Notes under the pieces: model-generated | Database searches by the model: none | Told to the model about the DNA's origin: nothing | Seen by the model: the letters and a program-made list of their open reading frames with translations, nothing else | Translations under genes and position numbers: made by a program | Assembly: GCA_027484085.1 (NCBI GenBank) | Contig: JAIXQF010000004.1 | Location: 444,162 to 508,161, forward strand | DNA length: 64,000 nucleotides | Source of the DNA: Actinomycetales bacterium | GTDB taxonomy: Bacteria; Actinomycetota; Actinomycetes; S36-B12; UBA5976 | Reading direction: 5' to 3' | In this document: one piece after another, positions 7,934 to 16,541 of the stretch | How the letters are laid out: the number at the start of each line of letters is the position of its first letter | Position numbering within the stretch: the first letter of the stretch is position 1

Positions 7934-7937
7934 TGAG

Positions 7938-8010
<73 letters not shown>

Positions 8011-8063
8011 TTGGTCGTGATTTTCTTGGTCTTTATTTGGTACTAGTGAACATTAGCAGTAGG

Positions 8064-9032
8064 TCAGGACTTGAGAAAATCTGGGGATACCAGCCCTGAA
8101 TCCTTCTCGTCATCATGTCCGGATTCGAGCGCAAGCAGGCTGATTAGCACCAAAACAATGCCGACGTACTGTGCACCGATCGGGAGCCCTCGTCCTAGAA
8201 CGGCTCCAAACAGAATTGCGACTACTGGAATGATGTTTAAAGTAAGTGCCGTCTGCTTAGTAGTAAGCATTGGCGCGGCGTAGTTAAACAGCAAGAACGG
8301 CAGGGTAGTTCCAATCACACCTGCAAGAACGGCGATGTAGAAGTAGTTGCCGACTGACTGTGGAGTTGCTATCTCGGTCTGCGTTGCAAACAGAACAATG
8401 ATTGAGAAAAAGCTAGCTGTTGTCATCTGCCCCAAGGTCAGGGCAATTGTGTTTATTTCAGATTTCAATCCGCGCATAAATAGACCGAAGATCGCACCAC
8501 AGAGACCAACACCAAGAAATGCAAGAGCCCCAATCAATCCAGCTGAGACAGACAATCCAAGGACTGTCACATATTGCCCAGCAGTTTCTGGATTACTTGC
8601 TTGCCCTGCGATACCTACAACGATTGCGCCACTCACACCCACGAACAGTGCAACTACCGACCAAATAGAGAGCTTCTCTCTAAGAAAAACAGCTCCACCT
8701 ACAGCAAGAAGAATCACTTCACTGGACATCAAGATCGCACCAGTCGTTACCGTGCCGTATTGCCAGCCAACGTTACCCAGCAGATATGACAAACCAGGCT
8801 GGATCAGTCCAAATGGCAGCGCCAGTTTCCAAGGTACTTGGCGAATCGCCTTGCGCAGCGATGGAACTCCTAGCGCAACCAAGAAAAACAGAATCAAACC
8901 ACTGATTATTTCGATTACAAAAAACGACACAGGATCAATGAAGTCAATTGCGATGTCAGCAATTGGGTTTCCAACACCCCAACCGACCATGGAAAGCATC
9001 ATGGCAATTAGGTATTTATTGGCGCGCAACAT
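8064..9032 (-). CDS. EamA/DMT-family drug/metabolite transporter
   Basis: A 322-residue inner-membrane transporter with ten hydrophobic segments arranged as two EamA repeats. The first repeat starts near MLSMVGWGVGNPIADIAIDF and the second near LGVGLCGAIFGLFMRG. The C-terminal tail is charged and cytoplasmic. Such carriers export or import small metabolites such as amino acids or purine-like compounds. The substrate here is unknown. Its start is 43 bases after the acyl-CoA dehydrogenase stop on the same strand, so it may be the last protein gene of the operon that begins at 11033 and be under the TTGTATACAA operator there. Confidence 0.88.
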   Translation of the reverse strand: MLRANKYLIAMMLSMVGWGVGNPIADIAIDFIDPVSFFVIEIISGLILFFLVALGVPSLRKAIRQVPWKLALPFGLIQPGLSYLLGNVGWQYGTVTTGAILMSSEVILLAVGGAVFLREKLSIWSVVALFVGVSGAIVVGIAGQASNPETAGQYVTVLGLSVSAGLIGALAFLGVGLCGAIFGLFMRGLKSEINTIALTLGQMTTASFFSIIVLFATQTEIATPQSVGNYFYIAVLAGVIGTTLPFLLFNYAAPMLTTKQTALTLNIIPVVAILFGAVLGRGLPIGAQYVGIVLVLISLLALESGHDDEKDSGLVSPDFLKS

Positions 9033-9075
9033 GTATTAAGTATCTCGGAAGATTGACTATTTCTTGGAACGCGAA

Positions 9076-10224
9076 TTAGTCAGCAAAGATTTGCTTGGCA
9101 ATTACCATGCGCATGATGTCATTCGTGCCTTCGCCGATACTCATTAATGGAGCATCGCGGTACAAACGTTCAATTTCATACTCAGTTGAATAGCCATAGC
9201 CACCATGGACTTGCATTGCACGTAGTGAGTTCTGAATTGCAACTTCAGATGCAAAGACTTTTGCCTGCGCAGTCTGCAGATCAACGCGCTTACCTTGATC
9301 AGCTTCTGAGGCAGCCCAGTATGTAAGTAGTCGAGCAGCCTGCAAGTCAGTTGCCATGTCAGCGATCTTCAACTGAATAGCTTGGAATTCCGAGATGCTC
9401 TTTCCAAATGCCATACGTGACTTTGCGTAATTGACTGCCTCTTCGTATGCCCGAGCGGCAATACCAACTGAGCGAGCAGCAATATTCAGGCGGCCGGTTT
9501 CAAGGGCCGATAAAACTTGCTGCATACCTCGGCCTTCGACACCGCCAAGAAGCTGTTCAACCGGAACTCGAACTTCATCCAAGATAACTTCGCAGGATTC
9601 AGGTCCTTTGTAACCCATTTTTGGAATGTCTTTACCGATGGTGAATCCAGGAGTTCCAGCATCAATCAAAAGTACTGACATTCCTTTATGGCGAGGATCA
9701 GCCTTTGGATCAGTCTTAACTAGAACAGGTAGTGGATCTGCATGCCGAGCATTCGTGATCCAAGTCTTAGAACCGCGCACAATGTAATGGTCACCATCAA
9801 GAGTCGCTGTTGTCGAGATGCCTTGCAGATCCGTGCCAGCGCCGGGTTCGGTTAGACCCAAACCACTTCGGCGAGCACCAGTTGCTAAATCTGGCAAATA
9901 CTTAGCCTTTTGTTCTGGCGTTCCATGCTTGGCAATAACAAAGCAAGCCATTGAGTGGGAGCCTAGGATGCCAGCAACACCCATCCAGCCACGAGAGAGT
10001 TCTTCGAAAACTATTGAGAACGTTGTCATATCGACACCGAGGCCACCGAACTCTTCTGGAATTGTCATTCCGAAAAGTCCCATTTCCTTCATGTGTTCAA
10101 CGATGGCTGTTGGGTATTCGCCCGAGTGTTCCATGTCGCGCGCAACTGGAATGATTTCCTTATCGACAAAAGCACGAATTGCTTCTTGGAAATCTTTCTG
10201 GTCCTGCGTTAGTTGGATAGTCAT
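9076..10224 (-). CDS. Acyl-CoA dehydrogenase
   Basis: A 382-residue FAD flavoenzyme that introduces a 2,3 double bond into an acyl-CoA (or acts on a similar substrate) and passes electrons to ETF. The family blocks are all present: LGLTEPGAGTD (FAD/substrate contact), KTWITNA, RLNIAARSVGIAARAYEEA, and QVHGGYGYSTEYEIERLYRDA. The catalytic Glu is in GEGTND, the usual position for short- and medium-chain enzymes. The ATG overlaps the stop of the upstream RutD-like gene by one base (TAATG), so the two are translationally coupled. A pathway role after ring opening and CoA activation is likely. The chain length is unknown. Confidence 0.93.
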   Translation of the reverse strand: MTIQLTQDQKDFQEAIRAFVDKEIIPVARDMEHSGEYPTAIVEHMKEMGLFGMTIPEEFGGLGVDMTTFSIVFEELSRGWMGVAGILGSHSMACFVIAKHGTPEQKAKYLPDLATGARRSGLGLTEPGAGTDLQGISTTATLDGDHYIVRGSKTWITNARHADPLPVLVKTDPKADPRHKGMSVLLIDAGTPGFTIGKDIPKMGYKGPESCEVILDEVRVPVEQLLGGVEGRGMQQVLSALETGRLNIAARSVGIAARAYEEAVNYAKSRMAFGKSISEFQAIQLKIADMATDLQAARLLTYWAASEADQGKRVDLQTAQAKVFASEVAIQNSLRAMQVHGGYGYSTEYEIERLYRDAPLMSIGEGTNDIMRMVIAKQIFAD

Positions 10225-11033
10225 TAATTAGCCTCAAGGAAATCTTTTAGTAGCTGATCAAAACGAATTCGTTGCTCTTTGCCTGCAATCACGTGTGATG
10301 CATCCGGCCAGGTGATGCCAATGCAATTTGGAATCAAATCTTCAATGACTTGGGTGTGACGCGCAGTAGTAATCGAATCCTGCAGTGCGTGCAAAACAAG
10401 TGAAGGAGTTTTGATGTGTGGCAAACGTTCGCGCGAATCGTGGTTGTTGCATGCGTGAACATAACGCTCGTGCGCAGCAAGGTTGCCATTTAGGTCTGCC
10501 CAAGTTCCGTTATCACCTAGCAAGCGATCGCGGTTTTCGTTGTAGAAATCTCCAGGGAAGGAAAATGATGCTACGAATTTTTGGAAAGCGTAGAAGCCAG
10601 ACTGTTGGTGCATAGTTGTCATGCTGTCTAGTTGATCAACCATGATTGGATCTGCGTAAGCCCAAGTTCCTGTCATTACTAATGAGCGAGCTAGATCTGG
10701 ACGTGCGTAAGCAAGTTCTTGTCCAATGCAGGCACCCATTCCGACCATGCCAACAATGTGAACGTTGGTCCAACCAAGATGATCCAGAAGTTTTGCTAAG
10801 TCATCTGCGAACAACTGCATTGTTGCTTCTTGCGTGTAGTCGTCGGTGCTGTCACGCATGCCGCGGTAGTCGAACGTTAGAACTTCATACGTTTCAAATA
10901 GGTAACGCGGTGCATCTTTTTGTTTACCGTGACAAAAAGTTCCCCAGCCGCCCATAACAACTGCTTTATCGGCTCCCGGAATACCGGAAACTTCGTAATA
11001 CATTGAGTGGCCATTTACATCTAAAGTCGGCAT
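10224..11033 (-). CDS. RutD-like alpha/beta hydrolase without Ser nucleophile
   Basis: A 269-residue alpha/beta-fold protein. The topology is normal (DYRGMRDS, then HIVGMVGMGACIG at the elbow, HALQDSIT with an Asp, DASHVIAG with the late His). The usual G-x-S-x-G is replaced by GMVGMG, so a Val sits where the nucleophilic Ser should be. The codons are clear (GGC ATG GTC GGA ATG GGT). Escherichia coli RutD, as I recall, also lacks a Ser there, and this gene is divergent from a rutA homologue, so a RutD-like role in aminoacrylate or related carbamate breakdown is the best guess. It cannot act as an ordinary serine hydrolase. Transcription probably starts at the TTGTATACAA-type site 35 bases upstream. 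Confidence 0.82.
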   Translation of the reverse strand: MPTLDVNGHSMYYEVSGIPGADKAVVMGGWGTFCHGKQKDAPRYLFETYEVLTFDYRGMRDSTDDYTQEATMQLFADDLAKLLDHLGWTNVHIVGMVGMGACIGQELAYARPDLARSLVMTGTWAYADPIMVDQLDSMTTMHQQSGFYAFQKFVASFSFPGDFYNENRDRLLGDNGTWADLNGNLAAHERYVHACNNHDSRERLPHIKTPSLVLHALQDSITTARHTQVIEDLIPNCIGITWPDASHVIAGKEQRIRFDQLLKDFLEAN

Positions 11034-11067
11034 GAAAGCTCCAAGTTCGAGGGGTCAATTACTCCAA

Positions 11068-11077
11068 ATGTATACAA
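11068..11077. promoter_or_regulatory. GntR-type operator ATGTATACAA (site 1)
   Basis: Palindromic core GTATAC with flanks matching 9 of 10 bases of the repeated motif TTGTATACAA. It is 35 bases upstream of the RutD-like gene and 179 upstream of rutA, so it can govern both divergent operons. Confidence 0.65.
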
Positions 11078-11255
11078 AGTTGAGATTTTTGGATGAAAAA
11101 CCCAATAACTGCGTCTAAGAATGTTCATTTTGGACACAAAATGCACATTCCTTAGGACAAAGTGGGGTTTTCGCACTAAGTTTCAGAGAAACGCTTTGTG
11201 TGGATCTGTGTCCATGCTGTCTAGATTGCGATTTGAAACCGGAAGGAGTTCCCAA

Positions 11256-12323
11256 GTGGATCTCGGAGTATTTTTACCAATTGGCAATAATGGTTGGCTG
11301 ATCTCAACCACATCGCCGCAATACAAGCCATCTTTCGAACTAAACGTTGAATGTGTTCAGCGCGCAGAAAAGTATGGTTTCGAATTTGCACTGTCAATGA
11401 TCAAGCTTCGTGGCTTTGGTGGACAGAGTGAATTCTGGGATTACAACTTGGAATCCTTTACCTTGATGGCAGCACTTGCTGCAAAGACAGAAAAGATCAA
11501 ACTGTTTGCATCAACTGCAATACTTACTTTGCCACCAGCGATCGTCGCTCGTATGGCAACAACTATTGATTCAATCGCGCCAGGTCGTTTTGGTGTAAAC
11601 ATCGTGTCCGGTTGGGCAAAGGGTGAATACGATCAAATGGGTCTATGGCCAGGAGATGAATACTTTGGCTACCGATACGAATACTCAGAAGAGTACGTAC
11701 GCGTTATGCAGGAACTTTGGACCAAGGGCTCATCAGACTTCAAGGGTCAGTTCTTCAAGATGGATGACTGCCACATGTTGCCAAAGCCATCTTCAAAGAT
11801 CCAGCTTGTAGCTGCCGGTCAGTCAGAGCGCGGTATGCGTTTCTGTGCTGAGTACGGTGACTACCAGTTCATCCTTGGCACCGGCGTTAACACGCCAAAG
11901 GCATTCGCCCCAAGTGCTGAGCAGCTTGTTCGTGCAACCAAGGAAACTGGCCGCGATGTCGGCGCCTTCGTTCTATTCATGGTTATCACCGATGAAACAG
12001 ACGAAAAGGCCATGGCAAAGTGGAAGCACTACAACGCTGGTGCAGATGCTGGCGCATTGTCTTGGATGGCTGGTCAGGCTGCTGCTGATACAAATGCAGA
12101 CGGCACTGGAACTGCTGCGAACATCGCACTTCCAGAAGGTGCAATCAACTTCAACATGGGAACACTTGTTGGCTCATACGCCTCAGTTGCTCGCATGCTT
12201 GATGAAGTTGACACCGTTCCAGGCGTCAAGGGTGTCATGTTGACATTCGATGACTTCGTAACTGGCATGGACATCTTCGGTACAAAGGTTCAGCCTTTGA
12301 TGAAGACCCGTGTTGGCAAGTAA
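11256..12323 (+). CDS. rutA: RutA-type pyrimidine monooxygenase
   Basis: A flavin-dependent luciferase-family enzyme which, in the Rut pathway, opens the uracil/thymine ring between N3 and C4 using FMNH2 and O2. The likely start is the GTG at 11256 ([17 protein letters not shown]), with GGAAGGAG 8 bases upstream, not the 11121 start in the track. This gives 355 residues, matching E. coli RutA (about 360). Strong RutA blocks are [54 protein letters not shown] and [19 protein letters not shown]. By eye the identity to E. coli RutA is high throughout. No rutB, rutC, rutF or rutG homologue stands beside it. The flavin reductases at 13066-14240 and the amidases at 16542 and 31188 may replace them. 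A hairpin terminator follows directly. Confidence 0.9.
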   Translation: MDLGVFLPIGNNGWLISTTSPQYKPSFELNVECVQRAEKYGFEFALSMIKLRGFGGQSEFWDYNLESFTLMAALAAKTEKIKLFASTAILTLPPAIVARMATTIDSIAPGRFGVNIVSGWAKGEYDQMGLWPGDEYFGYRYEYSEEYVRVMQELWTKGSSDFKGQFFKMDDCHMLPKPSSKIQLVAAGQSERGMRFCAEYGDYQFILGTGVNTPKAFAPSAEQLVRATKETGRDVGAFVLFMVITDETDEKAMAKWKHYNAGADAGALSWMAGQAAADTNADGTGTAANIALPEGAINFNMGTLVGSYASVARMLDEVDTVPGVKGVMLTFDDFVTGMDIFGTKVQPLMKTRVGK

Positions 12324-12331
12324 TAACTCCT

Positions 12332-12375
12332 AAAACTAATGGGCGCCTGCAAATGCAGGCGCCCATTAGTTTTTT
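12332..12375. terminator. Bidirectional intrinsic terminator after rutA
   Basis: A 19-bp perfect stem AAAACTAATGGGCGCCTGC / GCAGGCGCCCATTAGTTTT with an AAAT loop, followed by T residues. It lies between the convergent ends of rutA and the GntR gene and serves both. Confidence 0.95.
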
Positions 12376-12387
12376 AACTCAAAGTGA

Positions 12388-13041
12388 CTAGGCAGGATCA
12401 GGCTGGCCCAAAATTTCTTCCCGAGCAGCCAGAACGTGTGCCCGCATAACGCTTGATGCCCAAACTTCATCGCCGGCTTTCATTGCGTTAACAATTTCGC
12501 GGTGGTGATGCAGGCTTCGCTGCAAGGCTTCAGGCGAGTAAACCTTGTAGGTCTGCATCACAATTGGGACGTGAATCAAAGTTTCGATCAACAAGCCAAG
12601 TCGAGTGGAATTCGACATCTCAATAATTTTGCCGTGAAAGATTCGATTCCGAGCTGCAAGTGCCGGCAAGCGAGTTTCGGAAGAAAGTTCGGTTTGAGCG
12701 AGCTCTTCCATTTCCAAACAAACATTTTCTAGGAATTCAATTTCGGCAGCCGATGCTCGGGGAGTTGCTAGTTCGCAGGCATGTGATTCGAGGATGGAAC
12801 GCAGATCAAAGATTTCGCGAAGATCATGCACATCCCATTCCGCAACTCGCGCACCGCGGTTTGGTGAAACATCAACTAGGCCTTCAGCTGCAAGACGGCG
12901 TAGGGCTTCACGCACTGGAGTGCGCGAGATGCCCATACTAACGGCAAGATCTTCTTCAACTAATCGCTCAGAGTTAGATAACTCTCCAGTAAGAATCGCA
13001 GTGCGAATCTGCTCATAAACAGTCGTTGCTATCTTTGCCAT
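12388..13041 (-). CDS. GntR-family (FCD) transcriptional regulator
   Basis: A 217-residue DNA-binding regulator. Residues 1-70 form a winged helix-turn-helix of the GntR type (VYEQIRTAILTGEL, ERLVEEDLAVSMGISRTPVREALRRLAAEGLV). Residues 85-210 form an FCD all-helical ligand-binding domain (DLREIFDLRSILESHACELA, with later His residues in HGKII, HHHREIV, RAHVLAAREEI that would hold a metal). FCD regulators bind short palindromes of the GT..AC type, and seven such sites (TTGTATACAA) lie around operons in 11-32 kb. It ends the HMG-CoA-lyase-like/wrbA/FMN-reductase run, which has a site at its head, so it is probably self-regulated. It is the best candidate for the local repressor, with a pathway intermediate as inducer. 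Confidence 0.9.
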   Translation of the reverse strand: MAKIATTVYEQIRTAILTGELSNSERLVEEDLAVSMGISRTPVREALRRLAAEGLVDVSPNRGARVAEWDVHDLREIFDLRSILESHACELATPRASAAEIEFLENVCLEMEELAQTELSSETRLPALAARNRIFHGKIIEMSNSTRLGLLIETLIHVPIVMQTYKVYSPEALQRSLHHHREIVNAMKAGDEVWASSVMRAHVLAAREEILGQPDPA

Positions 13042-13065
13042 GAATGCGCTCCCGAAAGCTAGTGG

Positions 13066-13626
13066 CTATCTGCGGGACCAAGTTGCAAATTGTTCAACCT
13101 GACGTCCAACAGTCTCAAGGTTACTTCGCGCACCTTCGTCATCTGTGGTGCCATCTGCAGAAAACTTGGTAATTGATGCATTGATGGTTGCGCCAAGGGG
13201 AGTCGGCCAGGCTCTCAGTGCATGGGCAACTACTCGGATTTGTCCCAAAGTACTAGCCGTGGCCTGCCAACCGTATGCCACCGAAATGCAGCCAACGGCC
13301 ATGCCATCTAGGTAAACGCGCGGACCTTCTCGAAGATCTTCAATGTAATCGAGTGCATTCTTGATCATGCCGGACATGCCACCGTGATAACCAGGCGTGC
13401 TGATGATTAAACCATCTGCCGCAGCCACGGCTTCAAGAAACTTCTTGGCATTGTCGCTGCGATCTGGAGTTTCAGTGTCATAAATCGGGAACATTAAATC
13501 GCGACCGGTTATGTAGGTGACGTTTGCGCCAGCACCTTCAGCGCCACGACCAGCAACTCGAAGGGCTTGTTCGCTTGATGAACCTGGACGAGTACTTCCA
13601 CCAATTGCCAAAATATTGATTGTCAT
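13066..13626 (-). CDS. NADPH-dependent FMN reductase
   Basis: A 186-residue flavodoxin-fold reductase of the SsuE/ArsH/chromate-reductase group. The phosphate-binding loop is GGSTRPGSSSEQALR at residues 9-23. The STPGYHGGMSGMIKNALDYIEDL block is the classical FMN/dimer motif. It would supply FMNH2 to the two luciferase-type monooxygenases (RutA at 11256, LLM at 1279), taking the place of RutF. The gene lies 2 bases after wrbA and 24 bases before the GntR gene, all on the minus strand, so they form one transcript. Confidence 0.9.
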   Translation of the reverse strand: MTINILAIGGSTRPGSSSEQALRVAGRGAEGAGANVTYITGRDLMFPIYDTETPDRSDNAKKFLEAVAAADGLIISTPGYHGGMSGMIKNALDYIEDLREGPRVYLDGMAVGCISVAYGWQATASTLGQIRVVAHALRAWPTPLGATINASITKFSADGTTDDEGARSNLETVGRQVEQFATWSRR

Positions 13627-13628
13627 AT

Positions 13629-14240
13629 TTAGTTACCTGACTTTCCAGCTGCTACCCAACCAGCAACTTGTGCTAGCTGGCGACCTTGCACAAAACAGGC
13701 CTTAAGTGAATCTTCGTCAGGTAGTGATCCCTTACGAGAAACGTGTGATGCTCCGTATGGATTACCTGAAACTTTGCTTACATGCTCGTCGCCATAACCA
13801 AGCGGCATGATCAAAGAACCCCAGTGGTAGAAGTGATTGTTGATAGCCAAGGTTGTTGACTCAAGACCACCATGTGTTGTTGATGCGGTGGTGAATGCAG
13901 TTCCAACTGTGTTTACAAGTGCACCCTTGAACCAAAGTCCGCCAGTTGTGTCTAGGAAAGACTTCAACTGAGATGCTGGTCCGCCAAATCGAGTTGGGCT
14001 GCCAAGCGCGATGCCATCAGCCCATTCCAAATCATCCAGAGTTGCTAGTGGTTCATTAGCCATTTCATCAAAATGTGCTTGCCACTTTGGATTGCTGGCG
14101 ATTGCTTCAGCCGGCGCAGTTTCGGCAACGCGGCGAACACGAACTTCAGCACCAAGGCTTGCAGCGCCCTCGCCAATGGCGTTTGCCATTGCTGCAATGT
14201 TGCCGGTTGCGGAGTAATAAACGATTGCGATGTTTGTCAT
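13629..14240 (-). CDS. wrbA: WrbA-type NAD(P)H:quinone oxidoreductase
   Basis: A 203-residue flavodoxin-like protein. The FMN phosphate loop is IVYYSATGNIAAMANAI, the isoalloxazine loop is GSPTRFGGPASQLKSFLDTTGGLW, and the WrbA-specific STTHGGLESTTLAINNHFYHWG and YGASHVSRKG segments are present. It reduces quinones with NAD(P)H via FMN, protecting against semiquinones. Its place here suggests removal of quinone-like or flavin-linked products of the oxygenase steps. It overlaps the HMG-CoA-lyase-like gene by 4 bases. Confidence 0.92.
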   Translation of the reverse strand: MTNIAIVYYSATGNIAAMANAIGEGAASLGAEVRVRRVAETAPAEAIASNPKWQAHFDEMANEPLATLDDLEWADGIALGSPTRFGGPASQLKSFLDTTGGLWFKGALVNTVGTAFTTASTTHGGLESTTLAINNHFYHWGSLIMPLGYGDEHVSKVSGNPYGASHVSRKGSLPDEDSLKACFVQGRQLAQVAGWVAAGKSGN

Positions 14241-15166
14241 TTTGATTCCTTAGCTGGGAATTGGCCGGCGCGGCCAAGAAGTGCGGGCGCATCTTTTTCA
14301 AGTGCTTTAGATAACCATGATGCCGTACTTACTAAAGCATCGTGATCTAGACCGGTTGTTACGCCAGAGCGTTCAAGCATGTAATTCAAATCTTCGGTTG
14401 CGATGTTGCCTGTTGCATTTGGCGCAAACGGACATCCACCAAAGCCACCGACACTGCTATCGAAACCGACCACGCCTGCTTCCAAGCCAGCAAGCGCATT
14501 TGCGTAACCGTTATTGCGAGTGTTGTGAAGGTGTAGGCGCATTGGTTCAGTGGCAAAGCGTTCGCGTACGGCTGCCGTCAAGGCGCGAACCTGCCATGGC
14601 ACACCGACGCCGATGGTGTCAGCCAAACCAACTTCAGCGAGATGAAGGCCAACCATGCCATCTAGTACACGTGCGACTTGCTCAGTTGGAACTTCACCAG
14701 CGAATGGGCAACCGAATGCCACCGCAACGGTCATAGATAGCGGGATGTTTTCTTCCTTGCAAACATCTGAAACTTCTTTAGCAAGAACTAGCATTTCAGC
14801 GACCGTGACATTCTGATTCGCCAAGCTCATCTCGTCAGTTCCTGGAATAACCAGATGAACCTCGTCGACCTTGCTATCTAGCGCACGATCCAGGCCTTTG
14901 CGATTCAGGATTAATCCAGAGTATGAAGCGCCGTTATCGCGCGGCAGGCCAGCCATAACTTCCTCAGCATTAGCCATTTGTGGTACTCGGGTTGGGTGAA
15001 CGAAGGCTACTGCTTCGATTCGCTTGGTTCCGGCGTTGCCGAGTTGGGTGATCAAATCGATTCTTTGGTCCACGGATAGTGGGATTTTCTCGTTCTGGAG
15101 TCCATCCCGAGGGGACACTTCAATAATGGAAATATCGTTACGAGGAGTGGGTATTGTCGTGGTCAT
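14237..15166 (-). CDS. HMG-CoA lyase-family enzyme
   Basis: A TIM-barrel carbon-carbon lyase. The family signatures SPRDGLQNE (metal/substrate), AFVHPTRVPQM, and VGGFGGCPFAPNATGNIATEDL with the catalytic Cys are all present, as in 3-hydroxy-3-methylglutaryl-CoA lyase (product acetyl-CoA plus acetoacetate). The HxN-type metal site is HNTRNNGYAN. I place the start at ATG 15166 (MTTTIPTPRND, 309 residues). The track GTG at 15202 would put the operator at 15187-15196 inside the coding sequence. It is the first gene of the wrbA/FMN-reductase/GntR run and divergent from a CaiB CoA-transferase. In this setting it could cleave another 3-hydroxyacyl-CoA with a branched carbon. Confidence 0.9.
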   Translation of the reverse strand: MTTTIPTPRNDISIIEVSPRDGLQNEKIPLSVDQRIDLITQLGNAGTKRIEAVAFVHPTRVPQMANAEEVMAGLPRDNGASYSGLILNRKGLDRALDSKVDEVHLVIPGTDEMSLANQNVTVAEMLVLAKEVSDVCKEENIPLSMTVAVAFGCPFAGEVPTEQVARVLDGMVGLHLAEVGLADTIGVGVPWQVRALTAAVRERFATEPMRLHLHNTRNNGYANALAGLEAGVVGFDSSVGGFGGCPFAPNATGNIATEDLNYMLERSGVTTGLDHDALVSTASWLSKALEKDAPALLGRAGQFPAKESK

Positions 15167-15186
15167 AGGGCTATTCTCGTACGAGA

Positions 15187-15196
15187 TGGTATACAA
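15187..15196. promoter_or_regulatory. GntR-type operator TGGTATACAA (site 2)
   Basis: Nine of ten bases match TTGTATACAA. It is 21 bases upstream of the HMG-CoA-lyase-like ATG and so controls the run ending in the GntR gene itself. Confidence 0.65.
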
Positions 15197-15271
15197 GTCC
15201 ACCTGAATTCAGATATGAAATTCCCAGATTTATCGGGTTTTTTAGAATTTTGGTGGCGAATACGTTAAATT

Positions 15272-15281
15272 TTGTATACAA
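15272..15281. promoter_or_regulatory. GntR-type operator TTGTATACAA (site 3)
   Basis: A perfect 10-base palindrome, 30 bases upstream of the CaiB-type CoA-transferase GTG. It lies 85 bases (about eight helical turns) from site 2, so a looped or cooperative complex over the divergent promoters is possible. Confidence 0.75.
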
Positions 15282-15310
15282 ATAGAGCAGCCGATCGAAA
15301 AGGATTAACC

Positions 15311-16507
15311 GTGACTGGACCACTGAGTGACCTAAGACTAGTTGAACTAGGTCAATTACTTGCCGGACCTTACTGTGGACAGCTTTTGGGCGACTACGGC
15401 GCGGAAGTTATCAAGATCGAAGATCCAAAGCGCGGCGACCCACTTCGTGATTGGGGTCAGGAAAAGGCTCATGGCAAGTCACTATGGTGGCCGATTGCTG
15501 CTCGCAATAAGAAATGTGTAACTGCGGATCTGCGCACCCCTGAAGGTCAGCAGATCGTGAAAGAACTTGTCGAACAGTCCGACATGCTTTTGGAAAACTT
15601 CCGTCCAGGAACTCTTGAGCGCTGGGGACTTGGCTACGACGTTTTGTCCAAAATTAATCCAGGTCTGATTTTGATTCGCGTCAGTGGTTACGGACAAACC
15701 GGACCTTACGCACCACGCCCAGGTTATGCATCAGTTGGGGAAGCGATGGGTGGACTTCGCTATGTAATTGGTGAACCAGATCGCATGCCAGCTCGCGCTG
15801 GAATTTCTCTAGGTGATTCATTGGCTGCAACTTTTGCAACCCTTGGCGCATTGGCAGCACTTCACTCAAAAGAAAAGACTGGCAAGGGCCAGGTAATCGA
15901 TGCTTCCATTTATGAATCTGTAATGGCGTACATGGAATCTTTGATTCCTGAATGGGCAATCGGCGGTTACCAACGTGAACGCACCGGTTCAGTTTTGCCA
16001 AAGATTACTCCGAGCAACGTTTACCCAACCAAGTCTGGCGAAATGCTTTTGATCGCTGCCAACATGGACACAGTCTTCAAGCGCCTTGCACATGCAATGG
16101 GTAAGCCAGAACTTGCTGAGGATCCAAAGTATGCAACTCACATTGCACGCGGCGAGAACACCGAAGAACTAGACGCCATGATTGGCGACTGGAGCCGCAC
16201 CTGGGAAATGAAGGACTTGATCAATCACTTGATCGAAGAAGAAGTGCCGCATGGTTTGGTCTACACCGCTAAAGACATGATTGCGGATCCACACATTCAG
16301 GCTCGTGAGTCAATCATTAACGTAGATGTTCCAGGCGTTGGAGAATTCCCAATGCAGAACATCTTCCCGTTCTTCTCAGATACCAAGCCTTCAATTCGTT
16401 GGAGCGGACCAGGTCATGGCGAGCACACGGACGAAGTTTATGGAGATCTACTTGGCTACGACGCTGCGAAACTAGCTGACTTGCGAGCTCGCGGAATCAT
16501 CAAGTAA
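15311..16507 (+). CDS. CaiB/BaiF family III CoA-transferase (1)
   Basis: A 398-residue enzyme that moves CoA from an acyl-CoA to a free acid. The start is GTG 15311 (VTGPLSDLRLVELG) with AGGATTA upstream. The track start at 15272 lies inside the operator. Family blocks: LVELGQLLAGPYCGQLLGDYGAEVIKIE, the nucleotide-binding RNKKCVTADLRTPEG, NFRPGTLERWGLGYD, SGYGQTGPYAPRPGY, and the catalytic Asp in GISLGDSLAA. It probably activates the acid released after ring opening so that the acyl-CoA dehydrogenases and the lyase can act. A second copy lies at 24359. Confidence 0.93.
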   Translation: MTGPLSDLRLVELGQLLAGPYCGQLLGDYGAEVIKIEDPKRGDPLRDWGQEKAHGKSLWWPIAARNKKCVTADLRTPEGQQIVKELVEQSDMLLENFRPGTLERWGLGYDVLSKINPGLILIRVSGYGQTGPYAPRPGYASVGEAMGGLRYVIGEPDRMPARAGISLGDSLAATFATLGALAALHSKEKTGKGQVIDASIYESVMAYMESLIPEWAIGGYQRERTGSVLPKITPSNVYPTKSGEMLLIAANMDTVFKRLAHAMGKPELAEDPKYATHIARGENTEELDAMIGDWSRTWEMKDLINHLIEEEVPHGLVYTAKDMIADPHIQARESIINVDVPGVGEFPMQNIFPFFSDTKPSIRWSGPGHGEHTDEVYGDLLGYDAAKLADLRARGIIK

Positions 16508-16541
16508 CTCTCGGTTACTTGCATCTAAGTTCGAATTAGAT
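16503..16541. terminator. Two short hairpins between convergent genes
   Basis: AGTAAC-TCTCG-GTTACT (16503-16519) and ATCTAA-GTTCGAA-TTAGAT (16523-16541) fill the 34-base gap between the CoA-transferase and the amidase and their edges. They are weak stems without a clear U tract, so termination is possible but not certain. Confidence 0.4.

Noticed and set aside
7779-7937. Mobile-element insertion at the tRNA-Lys 3' end
   Set aside because: Inverted repeats are present, but there is no integrase, no duplicated tRNA end and no attachment-site repeat in the window.
11121-11255. Longer N-terminus of RutA from the track ATG
   Set aside because: The extra 45 residues have no match to RutA, and a GTG with a good RBS at 11256 fits the family start.
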